Notes: generated from the sequence alone by a model not told the origin. A stretch of 64,000 nt of DNA from Sambucus nigra (GCA_949130495.1 OX422221.1:28126917-28190916); one strand, 5' to 3'. Numbered from the stretch's first letter, positions 21,933-34,290 are shown. A program made the numbers and translations.

Positions 21933-22988
21933 TGTAAAAAGTGCATGATGCCCCGTGATATCTATTTACATAAATTCGCAAGTTTCCATTTAAATTCTTA
22001 TTTAATCAGTGTCAATTTTTAATCCAATTTTACTCAGCCCTAAAACATGCAACTAAGTGTGGATAAATCAAACCAATATAAATAATTGATGACACAGATT
22101 TTAGGAAAAAAAACCTTTCGTGTAAAACCTTTTATTGCACTATAATATTTACAATGATTATAATGAAATCTCTAAAGAATTTATCGCGACAAACTGTCAT
22201 AGGGCGTAACCTAAATCAATAATAGAATTACTAAGCAACTCCACACGAACCGCAGTTCAAATAGCCCAGGAATACTCACGAGTACTCCTTATTGACACAC
22301 AGTCAGTCATCCTAGTACCTCCCTTAAGTGGCACCTAGATCAGGACGAGAGATCTTCTATGTAAGAGGAACTTCACAAAGATGTGTTCTTGCATTTCAAA
22401 ACATTTCACATAAAGCAATTGGATTTTTTGTGAATTGAAAACAAATGATTAAAACCTTAATAGTAAGAAGACAATATTTCTGCCAAAGCAGTTTTCATAA
22501 CTGATAAAAACATAGGTCTTCTAGTAAAAACTTGAGTTGGACAAACCAATTTATAGAAAAGTTCAGCAGGAAATTCTCTCAAACAAAACAAGCATGTCGC
22601 TCGAACGGAACCTAATGTCACTCGAACGACTTCATGCGAGATGCCTATGTCGTTCGAACGACGTGGCAATTTCGCTCAAACGACTGCAACGTGAAAATAA
22701 TATTTTAATGCAGTCTGCCTCAATAATTAGAAAAAAATATTTGGACAAAAAAGAACGCTCATCACATAGAAATTTTTTTACAAAAAAATATCCCAATACT
22801 TATATTGAACCATTAAGGGATTAAAAACACAACCTTACCAAAGTTAATCTTGTCGAGGCTTGTTCTTTAAGAATACTTGATATTCGGATTTGTCTTGTTG
22901 CATATGAGATCTTGAACATTTGTCGACAGTGTAATGGTATACGACATAATCAATACAAAGTACGGACAATATAAAATATGTCCTTACA
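21933..22988 (-). repeat. copia-like element, right (5') LTR
   Basis: Starts tgtaaaaagtgc and ends tccttaca on the plus strand, giving TG...CA ends. A cluster at about 22595-22690 repeats the words 'gtcgctcgaacg', 'tcactcgaacgac', 'gtcgttcgaacgac' and 'cgctcaaacgac'. The same cluster with changes lies at 19060-19165 in the other LTR. Confidence 0.85.
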
Positions 22989-23037
22989 AGAATTATAAAG
23001 ACTAGAGTTTTTTTCTCTATTTGATGCAACAAGGAGC

Positions 23038-23052
23038 ACCCCCCCCCCCCCA
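23038..23052. repeat. poly(C) tract
   Basis: About 12-13 consecutive C within a CA/CC-rich stretch. Confidence 0.9.
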
Positions 23053-23489
23053 CCACAAACACACACACTCCACCCCCACCCTCGGTACCAAATGATGCAC
23101 TTCATTTGGTATTTTATTATCAATTATAATTATTTTACTAATATTTTGAGATTAAGCTAGGTCGTGTGGCTTGATGAATATTTATGTCGATTGTAAAACC
23201 TTTATTTTGTCGAGTTAATAAAGTCGCATCATATTTTCGAACTCAACTGATTTGCAAATTATATGGACTTGGATTTATGAGAAATTCATGGAATTAACTT
23301 AAATAGGATATATTTAAATAAAATTACTCTTAAGGAGAAAATTTCAAAAATGTCGTGTACTGCCTTGCGCATGTTAAATTGAGTTATGCTATTTAAATAA
23401 CAAAAATGATTATACGAAAAAAATTATATTATAACACTTATGGTTAATTTAAAATATCTTCAAGTTAAAAGAAGGAAATTCAAACAACC

Positions 23490-23503
23490 AAACTAATAAT
23501 AAT

Positions 23504-23553
<50 letters not shown>

Positions 23554-23602
23554 CAACAACAACAACAACAACAATTATAATAATAATAATAATAATAATA
23601 AC

Positions 23603-23681
<79 letters not shown>

Positions 23682-23695
23682 TAGTAGTAGTAATA
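23490..23695. repeat. (TAA)n trinucleotide microsatellite, ~200 bp
   Basis: Mostly TAA units, with an internal block of about nine ACA/CAA units (about 23549-23574) and a short AGT block near the end. Leu- and Ile-rich frames here are artefacts. Confidence 0.95.
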
Positions 23696-23704
23696 AAAAA
23701 TATG

Positions 23705-25752
23705 TGTAACCACCTTGGTTTTCTCACGTAAAGGCTGACCAGGCACGATACGCCGAAGATGGGTTTGTTTGTCAATTAATACCATTTTCAATATCAAAGT
23801 ATATAAATCATAGTTTAATAGGGCATATTTGTATTTAATTCAACAATTTAATAATAATAGAATCCAATCCAATCCATCACCAATTGTATATAAAAAAAAA
23901 ATATCTAAAAAAAACATGAAAGAAATAAATCTCGAGCTTAACCAAGTGAGACATAAAATCTATTGGCAAGTATGAAGGAATCTCTTATCCAAGTTAGACA
24001 TAAAAAAATACACATAAGTGGAGCAATCCATACGCAGTAGACCAGTTCACGGTCCATACCCATCGTTGATAAAGGATCACAGCATCAACACCTACCTGTC
24101 GTAGATGGAGGTTCTACATAGTAACTAAATGACCTACACAACATCTAGCCCACCTGTACCTAAGTATGCTACGGTCCCGAACGCGTGAAACCCCAAGCCG
24201 ATAGGACCGTCCATGAACATTTGTATGTCCACAGAGATACACATAAATATATATTAATATTCCCCAATAATATGAATAGGTTACTACTCCATAATTACCT
24301 AAATTATCCCACATGATGTCCACCATCATTCACTCATTAATAATTGACCTTCTAGTTAATTATTAATTACATATTATTTAACAAGTTTTTAAACCATCTA
24401 CTTAAATATAATGTCCCAATTAATACATGCGTCGCGCTTACATTTTTTAATAAATTCTTCGTTGGCCCAAACACCGTCCAACCAACACATATGGACTTCT
24501 AAAAGTATTCCAGATTTAATATGGCCCCAACTGAACCTGTCCACAAGACCGAATCGATTCAATTTCTTGGATAAATCGATTCTGCCATCTAAATCCATCC
24601 GGATCAAGAACGAATTGATTCGAAATACTGTAGAAGCCCGGATTCGATGGTTTTTCTTATTACGGGATTTTTTAGTTCTGAACCAAAATTCATTCCAATG
24701 GTTAAATCCTTTGCATAATCACATGAGTAGGTTCCTAACACTTTAGTACTCATCTTAGAGTTATTAATTTCATATATTAACATGATTCATTTCCACAAAT
24801 TTCTAGAATTTATGTTACTTAAACTACAACTTTCAGTCTAGAATTCTTTTGCAATAATAATTAATTGTATCTCAGATTTTGGGTCATATAACATGGAATT
24901 AAAAGTCAAAAATCTACAAATCATAAAAATTTATTAAAATCCTCTACATGAATTCCCAGATTCCTCCAAATTTACATCAAGAACCCTAAAGCATCAATCA
25001 CTGGATTTCAAGAATTCGATTCCTATATTTATTGGTTAATACCCTATGTTATAATTAATCCTCAACATGCACAGGATTAATTCCTAACGTATAATCATCA
25101 AAATTTACCTAAAATCCAGAAATCATATGGGGTCATTACAATGAATCAAGAATCCAATTGGAAATTAAATTGAGCAAGAAAGTTCTCTCCTGAACAAGAA
25201 ATTGATTAAATCCTCCTTTGAATTCCTCTCTTTAATGCCTTGTTGTGATTTCATCTTCTCTCTTTCACAATGGTTTAGGATGGCGTTCTTAGAGATAAAC
25301 TCTTGAGAGTTTATTCACTTTCTAATATGAGTGATTAACCCTGTAATCCTGAGTTTAGTTAATATACTAAATTTGGGACCCTAAATGGGCCGAACTCATA
25401 GCTAGACTAGCCCAAAAGTCTCCCAACTTATATATTTATACCTCGAGACTTTTATTAAATCTTTAAAACATCTAAATGATATTGTATACCTCCCGAAATA
25501 CATTCCAATGCGTTCTAATGATTTTATCATAACATTACATTTTTAAAATTGCGTCACACATCTTTTATGGATTTTCAACTATTCAAGCAATTGTTATAAT
25601 CATTAACATCACAAAAATTAACCGCACATAATTGCGACATAATAACGAGTTATATGTTCACAATTTATAAATTAAATTCACTTTCCACAATTTTTTTATT
25701 TTATCCAAAAAAATATAGTTTTATTATTTATTCCCAAAAGTATGGGGTCTTA
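23705..25752 (-). mobile_element. probable 3' LTR of the chromovirus
   Basis: After the chromodomain stop the minus strand reads GGACGGAATATCG...AGTTGGAAAGAA then TATAAGACCCC. This resembles the pre-PPT, PPT and LTR start of Tekay-type elements with some decay. A TATA-like box (GTATAAATATATAAG, minus) lies at about 25423-25439, ~315 bp into the LTR. The outer limit is guessed from tgtaaccacc at 23704-23713 beside the (TAA)n tract. The second LTR is not in the window, so the length is unverified. Confidence 0.4.
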
Positions 25753-25796
25753 TATTCTTTCCAACTAATAACGATATTCCGTCCTTAGAATCTAGA

Positions 25797-28178
25797 GTTC
25801 AGGATATTTCGTGCGCATTTTGTCCTCCCTCCCCCATGTCGACTCATTCCCCCAATGGTGTCTCCACTTCACCCGAACTAAAGGAATAACCTCGGATCGA
25901 AGTCTAAGCTCCCAATGGTCCAGAATGGCTACCGTTCTTTCCTCGTAAGTAGTGTCTGGATGGAGCTCTATCTCATCAATATTAATGTGCTGGTATGATA
26001 TCTCATCTCGAAGGAACCTCTATAATGCAGATATTTAGAAAACATGGGGCATCCGCTACGGGTGGTACGTTAATCCCAACTAATATGCCACGTGTTTAAT
26101 CCTCTCAAAAATGGGGAATGGTCCCACGTATCGGGAAACTAACTTCCATTTCTTCCCAATATCATCACCCACTTCACGGGAGACACTTTAATCAAAAATT
26201 CATCCCCAACATCAAAGTCTAAGTGTCTCCGGCATGTTTCTACATAACTGTTTTACATATCTCTTGCAATCCGTATCCAAGCTTGAATTATCTCCACATT
26301 CTCTTACGTGTCCTGAATGAAATCTGTCGCAAGTAACTTGTTATCCCCCACTTCCAATCGGCATGAGGGTGAATGGCAAGGTCTGCCATAAAGCTCCTCA
26401 AATGGTGCCATCCCAATCGTGAACTTGTAGTTGTTGTTATATGCAAACTCAACCAAAGGAAAATACTGCTCCTAACTCCCTTTAACATATATAATGCACA
26501 TTTGCAAAATTTCCTCCAACATCAAATTTACCCTCTATGTATTCCTGTCGATCTGAGGATGATATGAGGAGATAAGTCTTACCTCTAACCCGAAAGAATG
26601 TTGAAAGCTCCTCCAAAAGTGGGACATAAATGTCATGTCCCTGTGTGACACAATGTTGAGTGGTACTCCATGCAACTTAATAATCTTTGTAAGAAAATTT
26701 CTGGCATAATGCTAACAGCTATAATCTGTCCGGACCGGTAAAAAGTGATCCACCCTAGTCAATCTTTCGACGATCACCTAAAGGGAACCGTGACCCTCTT
26801 CTACGTAGGTAGCCTAGTAATGAAGTCCATGGATATTATCTCCTATTTCCACATTGAGATATCCAAAGTATGTAACACACCAGTAGGACGTTGGTCATCA
26901 ACCTTCATCAGCTGACACGTAGCACACATGGACACAAAATCTTTTATGTCCCTTTTCAGCCCAGCCCACCAATATTGACGTCGCATGTCGTGGGACATCT
27001 TATTCCCTTTGGGATGCATCGTAAAGCATGAACCATGAGCCTTTGATATGACAACTTGTCTCAAATCTTCGTCATTCCGAACCACTGACCTACCCTAGAA
27101 TCTTAAACCACCGTTCGACCAATAGAATAATGATTCTCCCCCTCAGCTAACACATGTCTAACTCGCTCCTCGCATAGCTGATCTCCCATTTGTTCCTTCA
27201 CCACCTGAATAATAATCTCGAGGGTGATGGTGAGGACTGCATTAAATGCACGGGTCATATCTTCATCCCCACGAAGTGATTTCCACTTCACCTTCCCCAC
27301 CATCTCTAACTCCAACATTGGCTTGCGGCTAAAATCATCCACTACGAAATTCGCATTTCCCCGGTGGTACTGAATGTCAAACTGATAGTCTTTCAAAAAC
27401 TCTATCCACCTCCTATGCCTCATGTTTAACACTCACTGCGTGAACAAATACTGTAGGATGTTATGGTATGTGAATACATGGAAGTTCTCGCCTAGGAGAT
27501 AATGCCTCCTTACTCATAGTGCAAAAACCACGGTTGCTAGCTCCAAGTTGTGGGTGGGGTAATGCCCCTCGTGAGGCTTAAGATTTTGTGAAGAATAAGT
27601 TATCGGCCTCCCCTCCTGCATTAAAACCCCACAAAGTCCCCTCAAGGACACATCTGTGAATACCTCATAATCAATTCCTGCCTGAGGTAATGCCAAAATC
27701 GTTGTTGTAGTCAATCTATTCTTCATCTCATCAAACACCTTTAGGCACACATAATAACATACAAACATCATTCCCTTCCTTGTTAGATTTGTTAGGGGCC
27801 CAGCTATCTTGGCGAACCCCAAAATGAATCGAAGGTGGTACCCATCCAGTCCCAAAAATCTAGGTACCTCGATGGGTGTAGTGGTCATCTCTCACCCCAT
27901 CAATGCAGAAACCTTTCTCGGGTCCACTGATATCCCCCTCTCAGACACAATGTGGCCTAAGAACTGCACCTCTCTCAACCAAAAACTTTATTTCTCGAAC
28001 ATAGCATACAATTGGTGGTCCCGTAGCGTCTATAAGAATACTCGTAAATGGTGTGAGTGCTCCTCTATTGTCCGAGAATAAATCAAGATATCATCAATAA
28101 ACAATATGACGAACCGATCCAAATAATCTTTAAACACTCGATTCATCAAATCCATAAATCCCCTTGGGGTATTGCTAT
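25797..28178 (-). pseudogene. Ty3/gypsy chromovirus (Tekay-like) pol remnant: RT to chromodomain
   Basis: Minus-strand order: [19 protein letters not shown] and FIDDILIYS (RT palm, about 28170-28070), [15 protein letters not shown], then 27888-27514 with [32 protein letters not shown] and [15 protein letters not shown] (thumb and RNase H). Next RHRRWIEFLKDYQFDIQYH (27420), integrase zinc domain CATCQLMK with YWWAGLKRDIK (27085-26843), integrase core pieces MDFITRLP, RDMTFMSHFW and SSYHPQ, then a FAYNN...MAPFEELYGR block. Last comes a chromodomain-like end with AILDHWELRLRS and STWGREDKMRTKYPEL, then a stop near 25797. Many stops and frameshifts are present. Gag, protease and the RT N-terminus are missing beyond 28178. 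Confidence 0.9.
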
Positions 28179-29440
28179 GTTTTCTTTTTATATCTCTTTT
28201 AAGTTATTTCCCTATATAGAATGTTAGACATAGGGTAATAATACCTTGGAATGTTATTATAGTGCCCATTCTAGTCACTTTACCTTTTTAAGTCTTTATA
28301 GATAATAACATAACTTAGCTTAGCTTTGACCAACCACTATAATCATATAAATTTTAAAATATGAATGAGTGAAAGAAAGTCTTATTGCTAAAATGTTATT
28401 GTTGTGATTTCAATTACCGTCCGCTGGAATTACATCACTATATCTGAATAATACAATTTGGTAGGTGTACTGCACACTTAAAGAAGATACGTACTACCTT
28501 GAAAGTATGAGCTCAAGTTGTAATTCATTATTTTTGGTCCCCTTACATATCACTCAATTCGTATTAGAGTGAGGCTCGCTCAAATTTTGTATGTAAAACC
28601 CTGATTTCATGACACCACCTATAGTTCCAAAGAGAGGATCAAAAATCATCCTCAAATGAGGCACCACCAAACCTACCACGGAGTTCATTTTGGATAAATG
28701 GAGTGAGTTCACTGTCACTTATTACCCCAAGCTTCCACCACCACCACTCCGGACATCACCCCTGATTTACCACCCTATCTCGTTGCCACCCCACCAAAAG
28801 CCTTGCAAACTTAGAAAACGGGATGAGTAGACCTAAGCCACGATTATAAAGAAGAATATGAAGGGGAGAATTGTAAAACCCCGCACATTATTCATCCCAT
28901 TCACTGACAATAATAGTGATCAAAGCCAACTTGTAACAGGTCATCATTGTGGTTAGACTTGTAAGTAGTCAACAGCTGATGGTAGCATTTTTCAAATGGT
29001 ATTTGCATGTCACCATTGCCCTGTAGCCCCAAGAGCTTTGATATTATTCCTTGCATCCCCGCGAGGATCTTTCACCTAGGATGACAATCACACTGTCAAA
29101 TCCGAACAAGGGACGTATATATTTATTTAAGAGTTTCAAAACATTCAGACTATTGTCGGTGAAAGAGGACAAACGGGGATATGAAGTTCAAATCGGGGCA
29201 CCTTGGCAAGGTCGTAGCATCATAGGTTATCATCGTTGGATAATAAAGAAACTTGGGTTCGATGACAATTTTTTATAGGTAGGCCAGTTACAATGCATAT
29301 TAAAGGACCGTTCGGTTTGCCCTAAGACTTTGTTTGGTAAAGAAGCTAAGTCCAAATCAGGGTGGGATGGGTTTCTCACTTTTAAGACTCAAATGGCCTC
29401 ATATTGATGTGGCTAATCTTGATGGTTGATGGGACTTGGA
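28179..29440. other. unassigned stretch next to the chromovirus break
   Basis: A possible short coding-like piece lies at 28600-28800 (MTPPIVPKRGSK, then proline-rich). Another open frame is at 29051-29278 (+). Neither is recognised. At about 29308 'ccgttcggtttgcc' resembles ends of some plant MITEs, but a partner end was not found. Confidence 0.35.
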
Positions 29441-29458
29441 CCCAACAAAACTTATTTA

Positions 29459-29965
29459 ATATTGAATCATATTTCCTTTTCATATTGATAAATATTTTGA
29501 AATATTCATTTAATATTGAATCATATTTCCTTTTCATCAAGTGTAAGATCATGATCAAGCTGGAAGACGATGGAACAAATAGCTCTGAATCTCGAGGTGA
29601 GGGAGTACTTTGGCGGTCAAGATTAATGGTGGAGATTCTTGTTGTATGGAATTATTTTGACGAAACCATACAATATTCTTTTGGGTGACGAGAGAGATGA
29701 GGCAGCTAGGAGTAGGAGTTCATTTTCAGTGGTAATGTCATAGAAGAGGTTGGGTCATATAGTGTTCAATAATTTGAAATATTGGTTTAATATTGAAGAA
29801 GATTTCCTTTTCATCAAGTATACGATGAATGATCAAGCTGGAAGATGATGGAACAAACAGCTGTGGAACTATAGGTGAGGGAGGGCGCTAGCAGGCAGGA
29901 TTGATGGGGAAGATTCTGACTATATGGAATTCTTTCGACAAAACAATACAATATTTCTAGTTTGA
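29459..29965. repeat. direct duplication, ~200 bp copies ~310 bp apart
   Basis: The copies at about 29506-29680 and 29776-29960 share 'tttaatattgaa', 'atttccttttcatcaagt', 'gatcaagctggaagatgatg' (copy 2; copy 1 has gacgatg) and 'caatatt'. The first ~40 bp are additionally repeated at 29453-29490. Confidence 0.75.
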
Positions 29966-30463
29966 TTTAAAATTTATTTATCAAAATTGATGAAGCCTGA
30001 TAACAGTGATAATATACTTTGAAAATTAAATAAACAAATAAGAGACATTTCCTCATGTGCCACTATGCCCCCATTATCTTTTGCATAAAAATGTGTCTCT
30101 GTTGTATTTTTCATATGAATCATAAAACCCCTATTTTGAGGGCTATGTAGAAGGCCTCAGATACCCACTGTGATACGAAACACAAACAAACTAAAGAATG
30201 CATAGAGTAATCGCCTTTGTTGTCTTTAGGTTTTTGCATTAAATATCTATTTTATACATTTTACATGATCATATTAAAACATATATTTTCATAAAAGTTA
30301 TGTAAAACAGCTCAAAACACCCAATATTATATGAAATCATAAACAAACTATAGATTTCATAGCCCATTAGAGATGCTAAAAACAGAAAGTATTATATGAA
30401 AACACAAGCAATCAATAGATTCAATTAAAATCTTCCACAAAATTGTAACATAATGAAAAAGGC
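29966..30463. other. possible COG4 intron or flanking sequence; nothing recognised
   Basis: Minus-strand sequence beyond the donor-like GTGAGT of the COG4 pseudogene exon. No further COG4 coding homology was recognised. Confidence 0.35.
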
Positions 30464-30598
30464 ACTCACCACAGCACATTTCTCTTCAATTTCATGTCGC
30501 AACTTCAAACGCATACTCGCAACTCACATTCATATTATTCAAAGATGTAGTAATATCAACTGCAGTCTTCTGTGCCCCAACACAACCCAAAAATAACT

Positions 30599-30613
30599 CC
30601 CCCCCCCCCCCCC
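30599..30613. repeat. poly(C)/poly(G) tract inside the COG4 pseudogene
   Basis: About 14 consecutive C on the plus strand, read as a Gly run between VR and ELFLG of the pseudogene. Confidence 0.9.
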
Positions 30614-31029
30614 TCACCAAAATCTGATCGCTCATCTTCTGCTGCAACACATCATTATACTCTTTCTCCAACAAATTCACCATGTTACTCAAAACTACGA
30701 TAACCAAATTAATATTACTCATCAACACGGACTTCCAATAATAACTATACAAAACATTAAACTCACCATCCACCATCGAACTATTAATACTCATCAATAC
30801 TAATCACCTTCCTCACATTCTCCACTATAAAAAAACCCTCCACAATCAGATAATACCTCGTGATATCCTGAAAACCTTGTTAAAACTCCCTACCCTAAAC
30901 TCCCTCATTGCCCTGGACCCCAACTCTCGATCCACCTAGCTCAAACCCCGTATCCTTGACACCACATACTCCGTGTAATCCTTTCCATTCTAAACCTCCT
31001 CAAAATACACCTATATCTCCCTCGATTGC

Positions 31030-31044
31030 TCCCCCCCCCCCCCC
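31030..31044. repeat. second poly(C)/poly(G) tract inside the COG4 pseudogene
   Basis: About 15 consecutive C on the plus strand, in the region after the EKR residues of the pseudogene. Confidence 0.9.
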
Positions 31045-31990
31045 CACCCTCTTCTCCAAATCATCATTCCATTTAAAGTCATTAATCTCATACACCAACA
31101 TCACCAATCCACGATACTTTTAAATCATCGAGCCCCGCATATCACACTCCTCCTGCAACTCACAAATCGCGTACACCACCCCATCCTATCAACATAATCC
31201 CCTCAAAACCTCAGTGTTCTCCTCAAGAGCCAAAACTATTTTTCTAAAAAATTCATCAGACAGGTCACAACATTGGCATTAACAAAATATCTTTTTTTTA
31301 TCACTTATTTCAGTCACCTCCTCAAGCTCAAATCCGGATCTCATGGAAATCACTTTTTTTAGTAGGAAATGTAAAGTTATAACCCTAATAGGGGGAATAG
31401 TTTAATAATCTTTAAAATAGTCATGTGATTACATTGGTCAATGGAAAACTTTTACGAATGATGGAAATGAGGTAGTTTTTGTGATCGAGCATTTCTTATC
31501 TTTCATCTAGATATGTGTCTTTATAAGTGGATTCGATGATTTTGAAAGTTTGGATGTAATTGGTAGGAAATTTGAAATCTTCAGATTGAAGGGACTTTTG
31601 AACTCCTTGAATAAAATTATTCTGTTGGAGGATAGAGTTAATGTGGCGGAGGGTTGTAATGACCCGAGATTGGTTGAGGTCGAGTTGGATAACTTTGTTG
31701 GAGACTTGATCAGCGAGGGATGAGGTGGAGCGTAGATTGGAGAGGATGTGGGAGGCATCGGATTGGATGATGTGGAGGGTAGGGGATAATTTGTGGAGGG
31801 TGGAAAGGGATTTGTCAAGGTAGGAGGGGCGGCAGAGGCAATCGCGGAGGTAGAGGTCGAGAGAGCATTCATAAGCAGTGCATTCATGGAGGACACGGGT
31901 CATTGTGTGCACTTCTCTTAGAGACTGGAGGTGGTATTGATGCCATTGTAGAGTTGAGTGTGGGAGGGGGGGGGGGGATGTTGGTTAAAT

Positions 31991-33290
31991 GATTTGGGAT
32001 TGGAATTGGGAGTCGATCTATCAGATATACTTAAATACCGCGATACGGTGGGAATCGACCAATTCTTCACAAAATTTGCAAGATCAAGATAACAAATGTG
32101 GGGAAGGCTTGTAAAGATAAACAAAATTGGAAGCTTAATAAGATGTTTGAAATAGATCTTTTATATCCCTTTCAAACACACAAGACAACAGCACAACAAC
32201 AAAACATAATAAAAATTAGGATATTATAAACTATATATTACTTATATTACCTAAAAGATAGTCGTTGAAACATAAAAAAAGGCTATATAACCAACATAAA
32301 AAAAAGTGCGTGAATATACAAGTTAATAAATAATCGAACAAGTTTTGAAATACCATAAACCACTATCACAAAAGTACTCACATATTCTCTAGAAATGATA
32401 ATTTAGGTCTATGCACATTCTCTAGCAAAGTCCACTATAACAATTAATATAAAATAAATCAACAATCAAATAGTAATAGCATTCGAAACAATACTATAAG
32501 TGTATGCACATTCTCTAGCAATATCTATTGGCCCAAAATCAATTTCATCAACTATCATGCAATAGTAATCACATTATAAAGCGATGAAAAGTAACAATTG
32601 GCCCCTATGTGCAAAACTTTGAACCAAAGACTACAAATACGCATAACTAGTAGACCCTAAGGTGTAAATAGCCCAATTTTTTATTACACGAGTTTTACTA
32701 AGTTGACTAACTATTAGGGATCTACAAGTATTTTCCGAAAATTCACTATAAATGTATCGCGTAGTATATATTTCTCAAATTCTCCCACGGCGTTTAATTA
32801 CAGCACATTTTATGTGACATTTCAGGGAAGCTTTTGCATATTACGTGACATGATATCTTTGCCTTCAAACCCCATGTCATATTTTCCTATGAATGCCCTA
32901 ATAGGTTGAATATTGTGATACCGGCGAGGATCTTGTGGATGATGATGATCATGAAATATCATTTTTTTACTTTTGTTGCTAGACAATCATGTTATTGATT
33001 TAAGTTTGTTATGATGAAATTTGAAACATTTATTTTCCCCCGCAAATTAAGCTATTAGGATGGACAATATGATAGTTCTACTTTTTACATTTTATTTATG
33101 TGATATGGTGAAAATGATTTATATTTACGTTGTTTTTTTTCTATTTTTGTTTGTCTTGTAATATGTTTTCTTATATGTAGTATTTTTCCAGTATATCATC
33201 TGGTAATTTATATTAACATGGAATATGTATTGATTGGAAGTATGTCACCTTAAAGTAAGTGGATAATGGTAGATATCGTACCTTTTTAAT
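31991..33290. other. unassigned stretch, partly repeated
   Basis: 'tgcacattctctagcaa' occurs at about 32413 and 32506, with a variant at 32378. A block 'atgatatctttgccttcaaa' plus 'ccccatgtcat.ttttcctatgaatg' at 32848-32897 repeats part of the exon at 33391-33438, so a short piece of the neighbouring transposase gene was duplicated here. Confidence 0.5.
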
Positions 33291-33292
33291 AA

Positions 33293-33505
33293 GTGAATCC
33301 ACAAATGGCTTCAAATCCTACCCCACCAACGACTTCAAACCCCGCCCCATCAACGACTTCAAATCCCAATCCATCAATGGCTTTAAACCCCATGATATCT
33401 TTGCCTTCAAACCCCATGTCATCTTTTCCTATGAATGACCCCATGGAAACCCCTGCGAATAGTACTGGTATGCCATATTTTAAGTTTCCTAAATTTGATT
33501 TTTAA
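33293..33505 (+). pseudogene. Transposase_24-like gene, first exon (low-complexity N-terminus)
   Basis: A 70-codon frame with repeated (T/S)SNP(A/N)PS units encoded by ~27-bp imperfect DNA repeats. It precedes the transposase domain exons and shares their strand. The link to the gene is by position only. An intron-like T-rich stretch with acceptor ttgcag ends at about 33596. Confidence 0.45.
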
Positions 33506-33596
33506 TACAACAAATCTTTTTTAAATTATATATTGTACTGTTTTTTAAATCTGATTTTTAACACAAATAAAGTTTTTTAAATTATATTTTGCAGCT

Positions 33597-34285
33597 TGCA
33601 CCACGGAAAAAAGAGTCTGAGATCCAACCAAAGGAAAGGGTTTTGAGAAGTTTAATAGGTTGGATGGGAAATAATTGACTATCAAAATTGCAAAGGACAA
33701 GGGAAGGCTGATAAATGTGGTAAATTCTTCTAATTTATCAAGTGAATTTGGAATCATTGCATGCAATCTCATTCTAGTTCCTACCAAATGGAAGGATATG
33801 TCTGAAAAGGACATATAAGAAGCCATCAAGAGTGTCAATATATGTGAAGCAATATATTTTATATTTATATATGATATAGATTCCAGTCTACATTTGACAG
33901 ATTACTTAAAATTACTATTTATATATGTTATATATTTCAGTCCAGATTTGACATTAAAATGAATGATGAGTTTGTTATAGAGCGTTGAAAAATTATTGAT
34001 GATTCGAAGCATGGGTGCAAGATATAGGCATCGACGTTCGACGTTCAAAAAACATAACAATGTTGAAGTCACACAATGTGATAAGCCAAAAAATATTAGT
34101 ACGCAAAAATGAAATAAACTTTATGATTTGTTCTCTAATTTTGAACATCATGTATAACAAGTTTGTAAAATATAGTAGTCATGTTCTATTACTTGATGCA
34201 CAATATATTAATTATGCATGAAAACTTAATGTAGCATCAGTGTGACATTAACAAGAATAATGGAGCGAAGCAAACTATGAAACAT
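33597..34285 (+). pseudogene. Transposase_24-like (Ptta/En/Spm) gene, N-terminal domain exons, interrupted by the LARD
   Basis: Exon about 33597-33845 reads PTKGKGFEKFNRLDGK, IAKDKGRLINVVN, SNLSSEFGIIACN and PTKWKDMSEKDI, with stops. After an intron with acceptor tatttcag at 33938, SRFDIKMNDEFVIER and KIIDDSKHGC follow. From 34200, HENLM, then NKNNGAKQTMKHS runs to the LARD boundary at 34290. The motif order (RGPT.G, KF..E.G..VR...PL...W, F.L...Y...I, NK.NR.K....GS+.F) is that of the plant Ptta/En/Spm-type protein found with CACTA transposons. It continues on the far side of the LARD. Confidence 0.7.
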
Positions 34286-34290
34286 AGTTA
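34286..34290. repeat. target site duplication AGTTA of the LARD, left copy
   Basis: agtta directly before tgtaacaccc. The same five bases follow the right end at 49987-49991. Confidence 0.9.

Larger units (their letters stand above)
18400..22988 (-). mobile_element. copia-like non-autonomous LTR retrotransposon
   Basis: Two direct ~1.055 kb LTRs (18400-19454, 21933-22988) flank 2.48 kb. Orientation is minus: a tRNA-iMet-type PBS lies left of the right LTR, and a purine-rich PPT lies right of the left LTR. The internal region keeps a gag-like coiled coil and a CCHC knuckle, but no protease, integrase, RT or RNase H is recognisable. LTR copies differ by many substitutions and indels, so the insertion is old. 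No clean 5-bp duplication is visible (right flank agaat). Confidence 0.8.
30470..31990 (-). pseudogene. COG4 (conserved oligomeric Golgi complex subunit 4) pseudogene, N-terminal half
   Basis: COG4 is a subunit of the Golgi tethering complex. On the minus strand: HLQSLREVHTMTRVLHEC, LSNLRSTSSLADQVSNKV, QLDLNQSRV.TTL, QGVQKSLQSEDF, Y.QTFKIIESTYKD (31912-31496). Then LLKKVISMRS (about 31340), FFRKIVLALEENTEVLRGLC, VVYAICELQEECDMRGS (about 31150), VYEIND, then IVEGFF.VENVRKV, SSMVDGEFNVLYS, SNINLVIVVLSNMVNLLEKEY, LQQKMSD, ELFLGCVGAQKT and TSLNNMNVSCEY (30797-30492). It ends EEKCAV(V) at a donor-like GTGAGT (30469-30464). Stops, frameshifts and three homopolymer G/C tracts break it. The rest of the gene is not seen. 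Confidence 0.88.

Noticed and set aside
18395..22993. 5-bp target duplication for the copia-like element
   Set aside because: The right flank agaat is not matched at the left end, where the LTR terminus itself is decayed.
23480..23797. Ile/Val- and Leu-rich open frames of 105 and 66 codons on the minus strand
   Set aside because: They are translations of the (TAA)n microsatellite.
30908..31123. Proline-rich 71-codon plus frame
   Set aside because: Antisense shadow of the COG4 pseudogene including a poly(C) run.
31507..31896. 129-codon Ser/Thr/Pro-rich minus frame
   Set aside because: Overlaps the COG4 pseudogene in another frame; the COG4 frame has clear family motifs.
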